The translations under genes were made by a program, and so were the position numbers. From contig JARKIF010000105.1 of assembly GCA_029378245.1 (NCBI GenBank), positions 1 to 64,000 on the forward strand: a stretch of DNA of 64,000 nucleotides, written 5' to 3'. This DNA comes from Roridomyces roridus. Its lineage: Eukaryota; Basidiomycota; Agaricomycetes; Agaricales; Mycenaceae. Shown here piece by piece: positions 1 through 12,300 of the stretch; positions within the stretch are counted from its first letter, which is position 1; every line of letters starts with the position of its first letter. The notes beneath the pieces were generated by a model. It did not search any database, was not told where the DNA came from, and saw only the letters and a list, made by a program, of their open reading frames with translations.

Positions 1-8
1 CGTCCTCC

Positions 9-1186
9 ATGCCTGCACGTTGTCTGGTTAGAGGCTCAATTAGTGTGTACCAACCCACAGATCCTTCCAAGTCCACTGAGCGTCGCGATAGACGTCGACG
101 AGTTCTTCCAAGGCAAGTGTGACGATTCCTTCCACGCACACGACCAACGGCATCGACGCAAGTCAAGGACATCGTCCGACCTGGGGGAAACCATCTCATC
201 CACGGAGCTCGTCAAGCGCGCTGGTGGCAAGGGTGCGAACCAAGCCGTCGCATTGGTGCGTGCTGGCGCGATCGTGGATTTGGTCGGGGCGGTGGGGCAA
301 GATGGCGTCTGGGTCCGTGACGAGCTGCAAGGGGCCGGTGTGGGCGTGGAGGGGGTATCCATCGCCCATGTGAGTGCCAGATGTCTTTCCCGTTTTAATC
401 CCCGTTGATGAATTGGCGCAGGAGAACACCGGGCGGGCAATCATACAAGTGACGGAACTCGGTGAGAACAGCATCATCCTCTTCAAGGGTGCCAACTACG
501 CGTCCATTCCGCCCCGCCCGATTCACCCCGACACGACTCACATTGTCTTGCAAAATGAGATTCCTTTGGAATCAACCATCGAGTACCTTTCCCTTGCCGC
601 CCCGAAAATTTCGACGATCTTCAACCCATCTCCCATGCCCACGCCCGAACAACTCAAGTCCTTTCCCTGGCACCAACTTACATGGCTCATCCTCAACAGC
701 GGCGAGGCATTCGACCTTTGCTCCGCGCTCGGACTTGAGATGACCAACTTGAATAAACCTGACCCATCGGTTTCCGCCCGGGCCGCTGCCAAACCCCTAC
801 TCTCACTCCTCGCCGCACACCTACCTACGACGAACATCGTGTGCACCCTCGGCGCACACGGGGTCCTCGCCAATCTCACGCTCCTCGCAGCGACGATTCA
901 CATCCCTGCGGCCGAACTGCAGGGTAGCGAGCGAGATACCACAGGAGCGGGGGATTGTTTTACTGGGTATATGGTTGCTGGGTTGATGAGCTTGGAAGCA
1001 AAGAACGCGACGCCCACGGCTGCGGATTATGTTGCTGTGCTCAGGCGAGCGACGCAGGTTAGTTTTACATAAATTTATCTGTCAGTCAAAGTTGAACCTT
1101 TTTAGGCCGCTGGGATGTGCGTCGAGAAGGCTGGGGCGTTGGCCAGTATTCCACTCGGTTCAGAAGTAGATGCTCGCTTGGGTTAG
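9..1186 (+). CDS. Ribokinase (PfkB family), with an apparent one-base frameshift
   Basis: Ribokinase phosphorylates D-ribose at O5 in the cytosol, feeding the pentose phosphate pathway. The ATG at 9 opens MPARCLVRGSI. Splicing 43-91 gives INVDEFFQ, and splicing 113-162 (a GC-AG intron) gives VKDIVRPG, the expected N-terminal ribose-binding stretch. The PfkB motif GGKGANQAVA lies near 226-255, and the second PfkB signature DTTGAGDCFTGY near 934-969 carries the catalytic Asp. Further introns are 370-421 and 1058-1105; the stop is at 1184-1186. Oddity: VRPG (to 185) and ETISSTEL (from 187) are in different frames, because five G occur at 183-187 where four would keep frame. A different choice of intron 2 keeps frame but loses the conserved VRPG. 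The family is clear; whether the gene is intact is not. The 3' end is only 48 bp from the convergent ORC5 stop. Confidence 0.85.
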
Positions 1187-1234
1187 AAGAATGTTCATGT
1201 ACAAACGCCGACAAGATTTTGAATAACTACTTTT

Positions 1235-3026
1235 TCAAGCTGGGTCCCACAACAAATCATTCAGTGGCACATCCAACTGCCTCGCCAACGCCGCAGCCGT
1301 CAAATACGAAATCCCACACTTGAACGTAGGCGCATCCAATTTATCCGCCGCAGACGTCCGATGTAAGAGTCCAATGTCGCTCAATTCCACGATCTACATG
1401 CGATCAGTCAGGGTAGTGCAGTTGCAACCTAAAAAAATCGTACAGTGTTGTAAATCCCCACACGTGCGCTCTCCATGTCAGTCCGCTCCCCGGGAATGGT
1501 GTATTCAGGAGCTGGGAGTCGGTTGTCGACGTCGTTTTCCTCCAGCAGGGCGCCAAAGATCGCGATAAGCCTGTCTAGTGGGAAAGGGTTGGGTCCGAGG
1601 ACTCGCTGAGGAGGCTACACAATCGTCAGGTACTGCAAAGTGACGAACCAACTGCGCACCTTGGCCGTCCCACCCCCCCTCGCAGTCCTATACGCCCTTC
1701 GCTTCCGCTTCTTCTCATCCAGCCCACGCCCAAACATCCGCAAATCCTTGTTGGCTGGATTTGTCGACGCGAGGTACGCAGCGACGAGGAGGAACTTTGA
1801 CATGCGAGGCAGATCGCCAATCTTGTCATCCCCAACCGCAGCATCCGCCTCAGCCCCCTCTGCTCCAGGTAGCGGTTGCGTTTGATTTGACGGCTTCATA
1901 AGTAGATCTGCTTCGGGGCAATTCGAGGCGGCCCAGTTGGTGGCATGGTCGAGTCGTGGGTACAGTGTGTTGAGAGCGGCAGCAAAGGAGGGTTTGAAGA
2001 TTCGGATGAGGCGCATCCGGACGTCTTCGCGCGGGAGACTCAGTCCGCTGTCGTCATTTTCGTCTGCGTCCATGTCGACATCCTCCCCACGGCGCTTGTG
2101 CGCATCCAGGACTGGCTGGACGAACCCAGGCCAACGGGCTGCAGCGATATACTGCAGTTCGTTGGGGTCTTGGACGTACAAAAGACAGCTGTCGAGCAAG
2201 ACAGAGATAAATTGTGCGTAGAAGGGGCGGAGGGTGGGATGGTAGGGATTTGGTTCTTCGATTTGCGAAGATGTGCGATCGAATGCGGACAAGAGCCGCC
2301 GTTCCAGAGCTATCGTCGTGAATTTAGACGTAAAAGTGGAAATGAAGGACGTACCTTCTTTGTTTAGCGGTGCGACATCGACATAATATGGATCCGGTGA
2401 CCCTCCAAAGGCAGGTCGCATATCTTCCCATGGGACTTCGGAGATGAAGACCACACTCAATTGGAGGTCGGTCTTTAAGAAAAGTTAGTATTGGACCGGT
2501 AGAACAGACAAGTGCTCACCAGTTCTGCTAGTCGAGTGAGTGGCACGATAAGATCAGCCATTTCCTGCAGTCGCTCTGCGCGCTCGATGACAATGACAAT
2601 CTGCGCGTTCTCCTCATCCACCAGGTCCTCCTCCATCTGCTTGGCCTTGCCCTTTTTGGAACTTGAGGATCGATTGGGCGATTGAACGGCTTTGAGGCCG
2701 TGGAAGAAGCCATCGAGGCTGTCATTCCACCGCTCCTCGCCCCAATTGGTGCAGCCCTCCTCCCACTTGACGGTCCACCCGGCGAGTTGATTTATTATCG
2801 TGTCGTAGAGAATCCGTGGAGTAAAGCAGGCGACCGCGTTGACTTGAGCGTGATTGACGCGAAAAGAGGACGCGTTCGCGAGTGTGGAGAGGACAGAGTT
2901 GACGACCGAGGCCGTTGTCCGGGGTGAAACAGGGTCGTTGACATAGACGAAAGGTGGGGCGCGTGCAGAGAAGATCGAGGAGATATCTGCCGCTAGCTGT
3001 TCGTAGCCTGCGGTTTCGGAGGACAT
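1235..3026 (-). CDS. ORC5: Origin recognition complex subunit 5 (ORC5)
   Basis: Nuclear AAA+-like subunit of the six-protein complex that marks replication origins. The ATG is at 3026. Exon 1 has YVNDPVSPRTTASVV at the Walker A position and a Walker B-like IVIVIERAERL. Intron 2473-2519 joins AEL to TDLQLSVVFISEVPWEDMRP, a very typical ORC5 block. A second intron near 2308-2360 joins LNKE to LERRLLSAFDR. The ORC5 C-terminal region follows, with FLLVAAYLASTNP, a basic DEKKRKRR stretch, then, after splicing near 1615-1660 and 1400-1450, LGPNPFPLDRLIAIF and LSDIGLLHRTS; it ends LNDLLWDPA. About 500 aa, near family size. Oddity: the Walker A motif GxxxxGK[ST] is degenerate (DPVSPRTT), so ATP binding is doubtful. 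The gene is head-to-head with the F-box gene, 73 bp between start codons. Confidence 0.9.
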
Positions 3027-3099
3027 GGTCGAGAAGAGAGCGTGTCTTTGTCACGTGTCGATCTCCGACTTGTCTCTCGTCATCTTCGCTTGCTATTTC

Positions 3100-4313
3100 A
3101 TGCCTCCGAGAAAGTCTCGTCGCCTCCAGACGCCCGAGGACAATACCGAGTGCGCAGAGGTAGCCCCCAGTCCTCCCAAAGCCCGTGGACCAGACCCCAA
3201 CGCTTCCCTCGCGCTGGTGCAGCTCCCCCCTGAGCTTTTCGACGCCATTATCGAGCATTTCGTGACTCTACCAACGACCTACTACTACGACACCTCCGAT
3301 ATACCTGATCCTCAATACTTTGAACGCACCGACGCGCTCACTGCGTTGTCTCAGACGTGCAGAGCTCTCCGAGAGATCACGCTCCACCGACTTTGGGCGC
3401 AACTCGACATATGCAGGGTACCGCCCAAATATCGGGCCTCTTGGTACAAGTATGTCATGTCCGCGATGGAGCGCAAGGCCAATGGAATGGCCACGTCCCC
3501 TGTCCGACACCATGTCCGGTAAGTAGGCCCCACTCGAACCTATATACCTCACGGCTCACGCGTTCCATAGCTCTCTAACTTTGATATTCTCCAAGTCGAA
3601 ACCCGACGCCGCGCTTGCCGCACTTTGGAAGATGCTCCCCCAACTCCCCAACCTCCGCAAAATCCATGTCATCAATCTCAAAACGCCTGGCTTCGCCAAA
3701 TCGCTCACGGAGTCGAATCTCGACAAGTTTGAGCTGTCCGAGGTGACGACGCTGTTCCTTCCAACCGAAGGCAGTATCTTCCAAAAGCTCTGCCCCAACG
3801 CGACACATATTCGGTGTGTCGGAGGGAATGGCGCCTCCTTGCTGTCGGCGTTGACAGCCAAGACGGAGCGCTTGGACGGGATGCTCGACTGGACGGATTT
3901 AAAGGTCATCCAGCGTGAGTCTCTCGCTTCCCTCCATTCATCTCACCGAGTCACTTCCCCTAAAAGGCCTCATCAAAAATGCGCCCAATCTCAAATCCCT
4001 CGAACTCCGACGCCCCGTAAACAACGGCCTGGGCATCGAATCGCAGCGCTACGCTCCCGTCGAGTGGGCACAAGCCATCCCCAAGCTCGCTGGGCTCAAG
4101 AAACTCGCTGAGCTGACGCTGACGTTCCCCGACTCGGTCGAAGGACCCGGGGACCAAGCCTCTATCGACGCTGCCCGGGCTCTGATGCGGATTACTTCTG
4201 GCCCATTTCCAGTGGAGAGGCGGTTGGTCATTCGAAGGGTACTTGCCCCGCATTATGTGAGACCGGACGTCCATCAGGATTGTGTGCATAGCTCGGTAGT
4301 TGAGACATTTTAG
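3100..4313 (+). CDS. F-box domain protein with leucine-rich C-terminal part
   Basis: F-box proteins recruit substrates to SCF (Skp1-cullin) ubiquitin ligases; the target here is unknown. The ATG at 3100 opens a basic MPPRKSRRLQT segment. The F-box lies at about residues 37-90: LVQLPPELFDAIIEHF, then ALSQTCRALREI and HRLWAQLDI. Intron 3519-3570 leads into LPNLRKIHVINL and related leucine-rich lines; intron 3915-3966 leads into NAPNLKSLELRRP and KLAELTLTFPDSVEG. A last intron near 4240-4293 would give the ending SSVVETF at 4313; without it the frame also stops at 4313. Degenerate copies of this gene occur at about 6405, 15415-15840 and 21090, so it belongs to a locally multiplied family. The short shared promoter with ORC5 suggests possible co-expression (inference). 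Confidence 0.8.
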
Positions 4314-4554
4314 TGTTTGTGACGAATGCGAGGAGCGGATACGGTTTCTGGAATGGAGGCAGTGGCTTGTCTTCACAGAGCTATCGCCATCTCAGGTGAG
4401 GCTGATGCAAAGAAAGAACATATGTTTTGTTGGAATGCTCGGGAGCGTGGACTACTGGATACATGTGAACTACCTGGAATGTTATGCGATACATGTAGTG
4501 TATTATGCGTGGATATGAATGAGGAGTGTGAGCAAGCAAAGGAAGCTTCAAGCT

Positions 4555-5577
4555 TCAGTCATCACCAGGACGATCACGGACGATGTTCTTGGAGTGGCGC
4601 ACGTAGACATTGAGGATCTCGTCGTAGGTGGTCGCACCCTCCTTGAGAACAGCGTTAAGGTACCGCCTCCTAAAACTCCATCAGTCATCCATCTTGAAAG
4701 AAACAGAGAGGAAAAGCAAGACTCACACCGCCGCCTCCTGCTCTTTGGCCGTGAGCCGGGTCCCAAAGTTTGACAAAATGTTCCCAACGACATGGTGCTC
4801 CCGAAACACCGCCAAAACAGGCCCGACGCGCGCAATGTGCTCGGCGGTGAAATGGTCTTGAGAGCGCCTGTAATGTTTCTGCAGACTGGCGCGGCTGCCC
4901 AAAAGTGAGGCGCAGCCGGGGCATTCAAAGTACCCGTCGGCGTCGGGCTCGTAATGGGCGGTAGCAGAGGCGGGGGAGAGGGATGAGGATGAGACGGCGA
5001 CGGCGACGGGCCCGGTGGCACCAGAGATGGCGACTTTCTTGGTGGCACGCGGAGTCTCAACTGCGTGGGTAGCCTTGCGCTTGACAGCGCGCTGGGGCGG
5101 GGGAGAAGGAGAGCGAGAAGGGGCGTGGTCCAGTTGCTGGACAGGGCGCCTCGGGCGAGTGGACCAGCGCAGGGGTGTCAGCGACGGGGAGGCAGTGCTC
5201 TCTGGGGACTCGGTGGCACGAGTGGGAGCAGAGCCGGGAGGCGGGGTGGAGTAACGACAGCAGTGCAGATCGTGACACTCCTCGTCCTCGGAGTCAGAGT
5301 CCGAGTCACTGTCTGAGTCGATGACCGACTGGTCGTCGACTTGAATGACGGGAGGTGTGACGGCGCGGGGGACGAACATGACGGGTGGCTCTGGTAAAAA
5401 GTCGCTTGGCGTGAATTCGCGGCCGTAAGCCGAGCTCCAGAGGTCGGCCATGATCGACTCGATGGACTCGTTCTCGAGGTTTTGTCCTTCGAAAGGGTAC
5501 CGGTGGAAAGGAGGGCGTTCGCGTGCCACCGCGGTTTCCTTGTCGAGGAATTGTTGGAAGGAAGGAGAGCGTTGCAT
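4555..5577 (-). CDS. C2H2-like zinc-finger protein, function unknown
   Basis: No named family recognised. The chosen start at 5577 gives MQRSPSFQQFLDKETAV; an in-frame upstream start at 5691 would add 38 residues but looks like leader sequence. The middle is low-complexity: an acidic DSDSDSDSDSEDEE run followed by Pro/Ser/Arg-rich sequence with basic patches VKRKATH and TKKVA that could serve as nuclear localisation signals. Near the C-terminus is a single C2H2-type finger, YFECPGCASLLGSRASLQKH..RSQDH. An intron near 4672-4728 joins KEQEAAV to RRYLNAVLKEG, and the protein ends VRDRPGDD. A nuclear role is inference from the finger and basic patches. About 300 aa. Confidence 0.6.
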
Positions 5578-5691
5578 GATTACTATTGACTTCAAGTCGT
5601 ATACAGCGAGAGGGAGGGTGGGAGAGGTGGAATGTCGCAGACAAGTTCCAAGGGTATGAGCGGGGAGAGAAATAGGTGGCAAACCCGCCAC

Positions 5692-6404
5692 GAATCGCGG
5701 TCCTTTTAACCTCGAAAGCTGGACAATGGCAAGGCGCGTCCATGCCCCCGAAAAAGTAACGGGCTTCGGCTAGCATTGTTGATGAGACAGGGTCACCGGT
5801 GGCACGACACCGTGAAGCGGTGGAACAATGACGATTGGTCCACGCCGGGAGCCACTCGATACTTGAAAAGCCTGCCTGATTGGGAGTGGCTGACGGGTAA
5901 AAATCTGGTCAAAGAAACCAGGCTGGATTCACTCAGTTTCCTATGCTGTCTTCGCTCGGCGCTCTGGCGCCAAAATGAGTCCCCGTCTCGCCGGTCGTAG
6001 TTTCAAGATCTCGGTAGAAAAGGAAGCACACCGGACCCGACTGCGCTTCATCCCTGTGGCAACATCTTCAGAAATGCGACCCAGTCCAAAGTTGCTCACC
6101 GAACGCACGACAGGGAAACCAGGTCCGCCCACATCTTCCGCCAGTTTTGCCTGTGAGGTCTTGCGAATCAGGTAGTATTGAAGACAGCCTGAAATTCAGA
6201 CTGAGGCTTCCACGTTGGCCCTTGCTCCGTTGGGATCTCTGAATGGTCTCGCGGCTCTTGCCGCCTTGTCCTCCGCGTACGACACCGCTGCTTCATTAGA
6301 TGGAAAGAGAAATTATCAGCCCGGCCCAACACTGTTGGTCGAACGCACCACAAGTCGGACACTGGCACGACTGGGATCGGGATGGCAGAAGGCAAGCCAG
6401 CGTC
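5692..6404. other. Gene-free stretch between the zinc-finger gene and an F-box relic
   Basis: No convincing coding sequence. Short open frames here have no recognisable motif. Two similar phrases, gaacgcacgacagg near 6101 and gaacgcaccacaag near 6341, suggest more diverged repeat remnants. Confidence 0.4.
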
Positions 6405-6535
6405 TGATTGGGCGACTTTCTGCTTTGTCAGCCATCTACTCAGCGCTCACTGCGTGGCAGTGCGGCGCTCTCATCACTCTCCACCAACTTTGGGCGCAAC
6501 CAAGGCAACTCCGTATTTGGGCGGCACATTAGAAC
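6405..6535 (+). pseudogene. F-box gene remnant
   Basis: The sequence gcgctcactgcgt, then ctctccaccaactttgggcgcaac, matches the F-box gene at 3337-3405 (gcgctcactgcgt ... gctccaccgactttgggcgcaac) with scattered changes. The translated trace TLHQLWAQ corresponds to TLHRLWAQ of the intact gene. No reading frame continues on either side, so this is a decayed fragment. Confidence 0.7.
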
Positions 6536-6787
6536 ATTCGGTACATGATGTCTCCGTGAGGAGGCCCGGGCACTTCAGGCTTATTTCCGTTGGCACAAGG
6601 CGCTGGGGCGTCACTTGGGCGTCAATCAGGACTGTCTGCACCCCGTTGGTCGAAGCCTTCTGCTGCTTGCGGCGAATGGGAGGGAAGTGTCTTGCTTGGG
6701 GATTTCTGTCATAGAGCCGCAATGGAGCCGCACAACATACACAGCTCCCTGAATTTCCCAGCAATCTCCGCGAAGTCCGGGTTACAG

Positions 6788-9175
6788 GCTGAGCCTAGTG
6801 TTGCCGCGGCTCGGCTCGGCTTCGGCTAGCCGTGTGAGCCAAGCCAAAAATAAGCCAGCCATCGCCAGCTGTCAGCAAGCCGCTTAGCCGCGGCTTGGCA
6901 GGATTTTGGAGATTGCCCGATTGGAGGATTTTAGTACGGCCCAGTGAGCTCAAAATGACTTCAATAGCTCTGGAAAATACATGCCACACTAATTGCTTTC
7001 CGTCTTGAGTGCTGGGGCGTTTGGAATACCAATAAGGATGTAGGGCCGACAAGCGGCAAGGCCCGCTACCGGGGTTTCTTTGGCTGTTCACTTCCATCCT
7101 GGTGGTTCGCATTACAATGTTTGCACACGCGAACGAGGAGGAAAAACCAAGTATGTTACAATGATAGTAATGAACAAGTGGCGGGGCGTTAGTAAATACG
7201 AAAACCCCGTTAAAAGGAGTTAGACGAGGCATTCTGATTCTGACGCATTCAAGCCTCAAGCAGGCGGCGCTCGTCCGTGCGACGCTTCGGGACGCACTCC
7301 CTCGCGCCTCCCATAATTCTCTTCAAAGGAATTTGAATGCCCAGAGCACTAGCTGAGCTCACGGTACTGATGAGTATAGCTAAATAGCTGGTGAGCTCTG
7401 GACACTGGGGGTCTTCGGTCCCTTAATCAGGTTTTCCGCCTTCATCTCCTCGGCCGCACCGACCGCCCTCTCCGCAGCCCGCTCCTTCAAGAACTTGGGA
7501 CAGCTTCCTGTTTGGAGTCGCCGGCACTCTTTGTCTTCGAGTTTGATTCCTGAGAATGGGCATCTCCGCTTGTTGGAACGAATAAAATAAATGCGGGCAA
7601 TAGAACTTGATTGCTGGATAGGCTGGAGCTCTACCTTGACGATGACAAAATCCGGGCATGCAGAGTTGGTCTTCATCTTCATCTTCACATCCAGGAAGTA
7701 GAGCTGCGGTCATCGGCGTTCTCAACGAAGAGCGGGGTGACAAAGCGAGAGCGGCGGACAAAAAGGTTCCAAAACAATCCATTCCCGAGTCCAGCACAGC
7801 AATCAGCGAATATATATACACTGAGCCAGTATCACGGTAGAGATTGATGGAAAGGGTTGGAAAGACTGGCAGGAGGTTTTCTGGCCAAAGAATGGGTATG
7901 GATGGACGGGGTTCAGCGAACCGAAAGGTTGCAGGCGTCGACACTTACCTGGTCCTCGGAGCTCGGCAACCTCGCGAAGACCTCGCTGTTAGGTAGTTCT
8001 TGCACCGATCTCCCGCGTTCTGTGAGAGGGTCAGCGGTCAGAATATTGTCAAAGCAAATAGCCATACCACAGATCTAAGCCGTGACCGCCCGAGGTCGAG
8101 ACTCCAACGCAAAGGTTGCCAAGTGAGGGATGGGAGTGCGGACATATTATGTGTGCACTGCAGGCGTGTTCTCCAATCATTGTGTTAGACAGCCTAGCAT
8201 GAGAGTCAAGGAGCGACGGAGAACAAAAGATGCAAAACGCACTTGCATTGGCCCTGAGCAATTGTCTGCCAGGGAGCAGGCCACGGCTCACGGCATAATG
8301 ATTCTTCGTCGTCTTTAGGTTGGATAGCCCGAGCTGTATGCCGCCGTACTATGTCAGATCTGCCATCTCACGCACGCGCCTCAACGATTCCGCTGTCTTG
8401 GCCATCCCTCGATAACATGTGCGGCCTCGTCTTGCCCCTTGGACCAGAGTTGCAGCCTGACACGGCGAGCATGTGCCAGAGAGCTGAAGGATGTCTTCTT
8501 TTCAACGTCGGATTCGCAAGAAGGTATCCCAGTTGTTGATGTCAAGTCCACTGGGCGACGAGCGAGACTCGGAGCGATCGATTGGATTCAAACTGCAAAG
8601 CAATACCTAGTTATATGAGGAGACAGAAAGGCCACGGTGGCGGATTGAGGGTTTCCAGCGAAGGCGCGAAGGGCAAGGTCTAGGTGGAGAGGAAACTTTG
8701 ACGATGTTGTTTACGCAAACCATTGTTCGTCAGCAGGTCACAAGACATAAGCCGATCCGTGCCGAGAAACCGGCATTCCTGCGGCTCCAGCCAAAATGTG
8801 CTTGTGACTAAAGCTGCTGACGAAAAGTGTGATTTACCGACTGTGCTGTCAAAAGGTACTCCCTATAAGAAACCCTTACCTAACGGTAGCGGGAATTTTA
8901 ACGAGACCGTGACGGATGTGACCGAAAACTCACGCTTGACACTGATGACAGCGGTGGCAACGCCTTGACAACGGCCACGACCACAGTTCGAGTCGTTCGT
9001 GCATGGGGAGGGTCTATGTGGATATCCAGGTGTTCATTTGGGCTTCATTGTCTCTAAACCGGAAGATATGTGCTTTTGAGCCGGAGCCGTGGCTGAGCCG
9101 CAAGCCGAGCCACAGCTTACGGCTTGACACGGCTTACCGAGCCGAGCCAGCCGGAGCCGAGCCACGGCAACACTA
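6788..9175. mobile_element. 2.4-kb element with GC-rich terminal inverted repeats
   Basis: The left end reads tagtgttgccgcggctcggc (from 6796) and the right end is its near-perfect inverse, ending gagccacggcaacacta at 9175. Both ends continue into GC-rich tracts built from gccgagcc/ggctcggc units. The word gttacag lies directly outside both ends (6781-6787 and 9176-9182), consistent with a 7-8 bp target duplication. The interior holds only short frames with no transposase motif, so this looks non-autonomous. One minus-strand stretch near 7420-7520 reads FLKERAAERAVGAAEEMKAE and could be a captured gene fragment; I do not recognise it. Confidence 0.65.
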
Positions 9176-9320
9176 GTTACAGCTCATCACAAGGCGCGGC
9201 CTGTGCAAGGCTGCGCGAGGATGACAGCCAAGTGACAGCAGGAAGGAAGGACAGGAGGATCTCCAGTGACTGATATCTCACAGGGCACTGTCCTGTCTTC
9301 ATTCCTTCGAGTGCACCCCG

Positions 9321-12300
9321 ATGGAAGATCCTCCGAGTCGACTCTCCCCCTCTGAACTCGATGGCCTTCCTCCCGTATCAACTTTCAAGTACCGAGTCTG
9401 GTTCATCTGGCATGTAATCCATGTCACCTCGCTCCGTTCCGTCCCTGACCAGCGTCTATTCTGGCTGCGTATAATCGAGGGCCCCGGGGAACATCCTGAA
9501 ACAGATCTATGGCTCTGGAAAGATGAATCGGATGAAGAATACCTCAGAAACCGCCATCTCTCTGCTACAACACCAGGGCATGAAGATTGGGAGGACATTG
9601 CTTCGGCGCTGCGGGTCCGCCAACGTGCTCAGGGAGGAAGACTTTCCCAACCTGGAGGTGCTCTCGCTCATCTATCATCGCTCGCAAGGGCCCATGTGAT
9701 GGCTTGGTTCATAACTGTGGCGGCGGGGTCCATGGGTGACCGGGTTGATGAACTCATTTTTCGGTGGGGAAATACATACTTGACGAGTCCAAAATTCCGT
9801 CGTCGGGAAGGCTGTATGCACTGCCTTACTTCGGAGCCCCTGCTGCGCATGTGGATCCGGACCATGATGCAAGTCTACTCTCTTCGCGACATCCAGTCCA
9901 TCCCATGGCGTGCCCCTTGCAAATGCATGGCGAAGTAAGCCGCACATCTCGCCCCCCGATATGTCTCTGATGATGCATATAGATGTCTTGCCCCCTCCTT
10001 CACGGCGGTTCCAGAACAACAAACATCAGATCCAATGGCTCTTCCGTTCATTCAGGAGCTGGTTGTCAGCCCTTGGCCGCTTATTCTCTGGGTGGCGTTC
10101 CGAATGTCGGTCGACTCGGATATGGACCAAACAGATCGTTTCCGCGCATTTCTGGATTTCCTTCTGGCTTCGGCCAACCGTGACATCGTTACATGGGATG
10201 GCGAGGACGCCTCGTACTTGTTCAAATTCCAAATCCTCCCTTCCCCTCGAATTCCCGGCTGCTGGACAATGTCCTCCGCTTGGCGTTCACGAATTCATGA
10301 ACTCAATCTCAAGGATTGGTTTGTGATCCACACCATCACATATGTCCCTGCACGGCCACGGGGCTTGACCTTTGGAGCGGAATCCCAGCTGAAGAATCGA
10401 CTATGCGCTCTTTTGCTCACTCTTTCACCCAACCTCCCTATCATGGCAGGCGCGGAGGTCTTCATCCCACTTCAATTCCACATGGGCGAAGAACCGTTCC
10501 GCAGTGTTGTCCAAATCCTAACCAGGCAGCCACGGCGCAATGAACTTGTCCTCTGTTTCGATTCCATCGATTCCTGGACTGCGCCAAAGCTCGGGCAATG
10601 GCTAGATGAACGCTGTCACCGACAGTCAGCACTCCTGACTAGATCGGACACAACCCTGTTGCAGAGAGTGGAATACTGGGCCATCGTTGCCCATTGTGCG
10701 GTTTCTCCGGTATGTGTGGCCTGATCAATATCTTGATTCGTTGGGTCCTGAGCGACTGAACCGTATCGAACAGAATTTGCTCGCATGCACTGTTACCACC
10801 TTGCGCGAGCGGTCTGCCAGCGACGAGTACGCCTTTCAGGTTTCCTCTCGGAATATATTGATCTCCAAGTATTTAGAGAAATGAAAGAGTTGGGCTCTGT
10901 AACCCACTTCAAGCTGGAAAATCAAATGGAATTCAGATGTCTGATAGCGTATCCATCAATTGTGCGCTTATTGGTCAGATTTCTGAGCCAATCGTATAGT
11001 CAAGCAAGTACCCTTGGCTGGTTCACACGCAGTCTTTCTCATCATTGCAGGGAGGTTCCATTGAACACCATTCGATTTCGCAAACAGTGGTAGCCTGTTT
11101 GAACGACGACTTCTTTGTTATTGCTGTTCACCTTGTTCGACTGCTCAGCGATCAGGACAGTCGCAAGGAATTTTTGGCATTTCGAGATGCGGATGCGCAA
11201 GTGTTACTTGATCTTTTGCAAATCGTATGTGCGCTCGGTTGGTACCTGTACGACGCTTACATGGCCACAGCTGCTGGATGATGATAAATTCCTCGCGATT
11301 AGATCGGTGCTCTTCAACGCTCTGTGCCGGCTCTCGGATAATTCTGGACTGCATCCCACCTGTTTTGCTCTCACAGAATTGCGAAAAATTGGGCATCAGG
11401 TTGCTGCTGGAGGCTTTGGCGACGTGTGGAAGGGTGTGGTCCGCGAGCAGAGTGTGTGTGTCAAGGTCATGAGGCTATTCCAGGATTCTGATGTCCAGGT
11501 CGTCTTGAAGGTTCATATCTCATATTGCATTCTTTCATGACATCTCAAACACATTCAGGAATTCAGCCGCGAAGCTCTCATCTGGCGTCAGTTGTGGCAT
11601 CCGAATCTGCTCCCTTTTTACGGCGTGTATCGCCTGGAGAACCGACTATGCATCGTCTCCCCGTGGATGGAAAACGGCAATATGTTGCAGCACGTCAACA
11701 AAAACTCACCCGGTATCGATCGCCGCTTGTCATGGGTATTTATGCTCTTTGGACATCAGCAAATATCTTTACCTCCATCTCAGATGCTAGACGTCGCACA
11801 GGGTGTTGCATACCTTCACAAAAACCGGATCGTGCATGGGGATCTGAAAGCAGTGCGTTGACGTTCATTCCTTTTTTTCCCTCTGACAGTGACTGATGGC
11901 CAAAGCAGCTAAATGTCCTCGTAACCCCTTCGCAACGAGCCTGTATTGTCGATTTTGGCCTCGCCTCGCTTGCGGAATCGGTCGCACTGCTGTTCACTTA
12001 TTCTTCGACCGGTGTACGAGGGGGCACCGCACGCTATCAAGCTCCTGAGCTGCTCAAAGCGGAAAAGGCCAATCATTCCGGGTCGGATGTATACGCATTT
12101 GCCCATGTTTGCTACGAGGTGAATATGTGCCGACTCGGGATATGTTGGTTCTAATCCTTCTCCGCAGATACTTACGGGAAAAGTCCCTTTCTTCAAGCTA
12201 ACCAATGATGCTGCCGTCATAGTCAAGGTTTTCGATGGCGCCAGACCTGAGCGATTGCCGTCGTGCATGGGGTCGCCAGTGCTGGACCATCTATGGGGCC

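Noticed and set aside
7423..7944. 173-residue minus-strand open frame inside the 2.4-kb element.
   Set aside because: No recognisable domain, no splice-supported extension and it lies within a transposon-like element.
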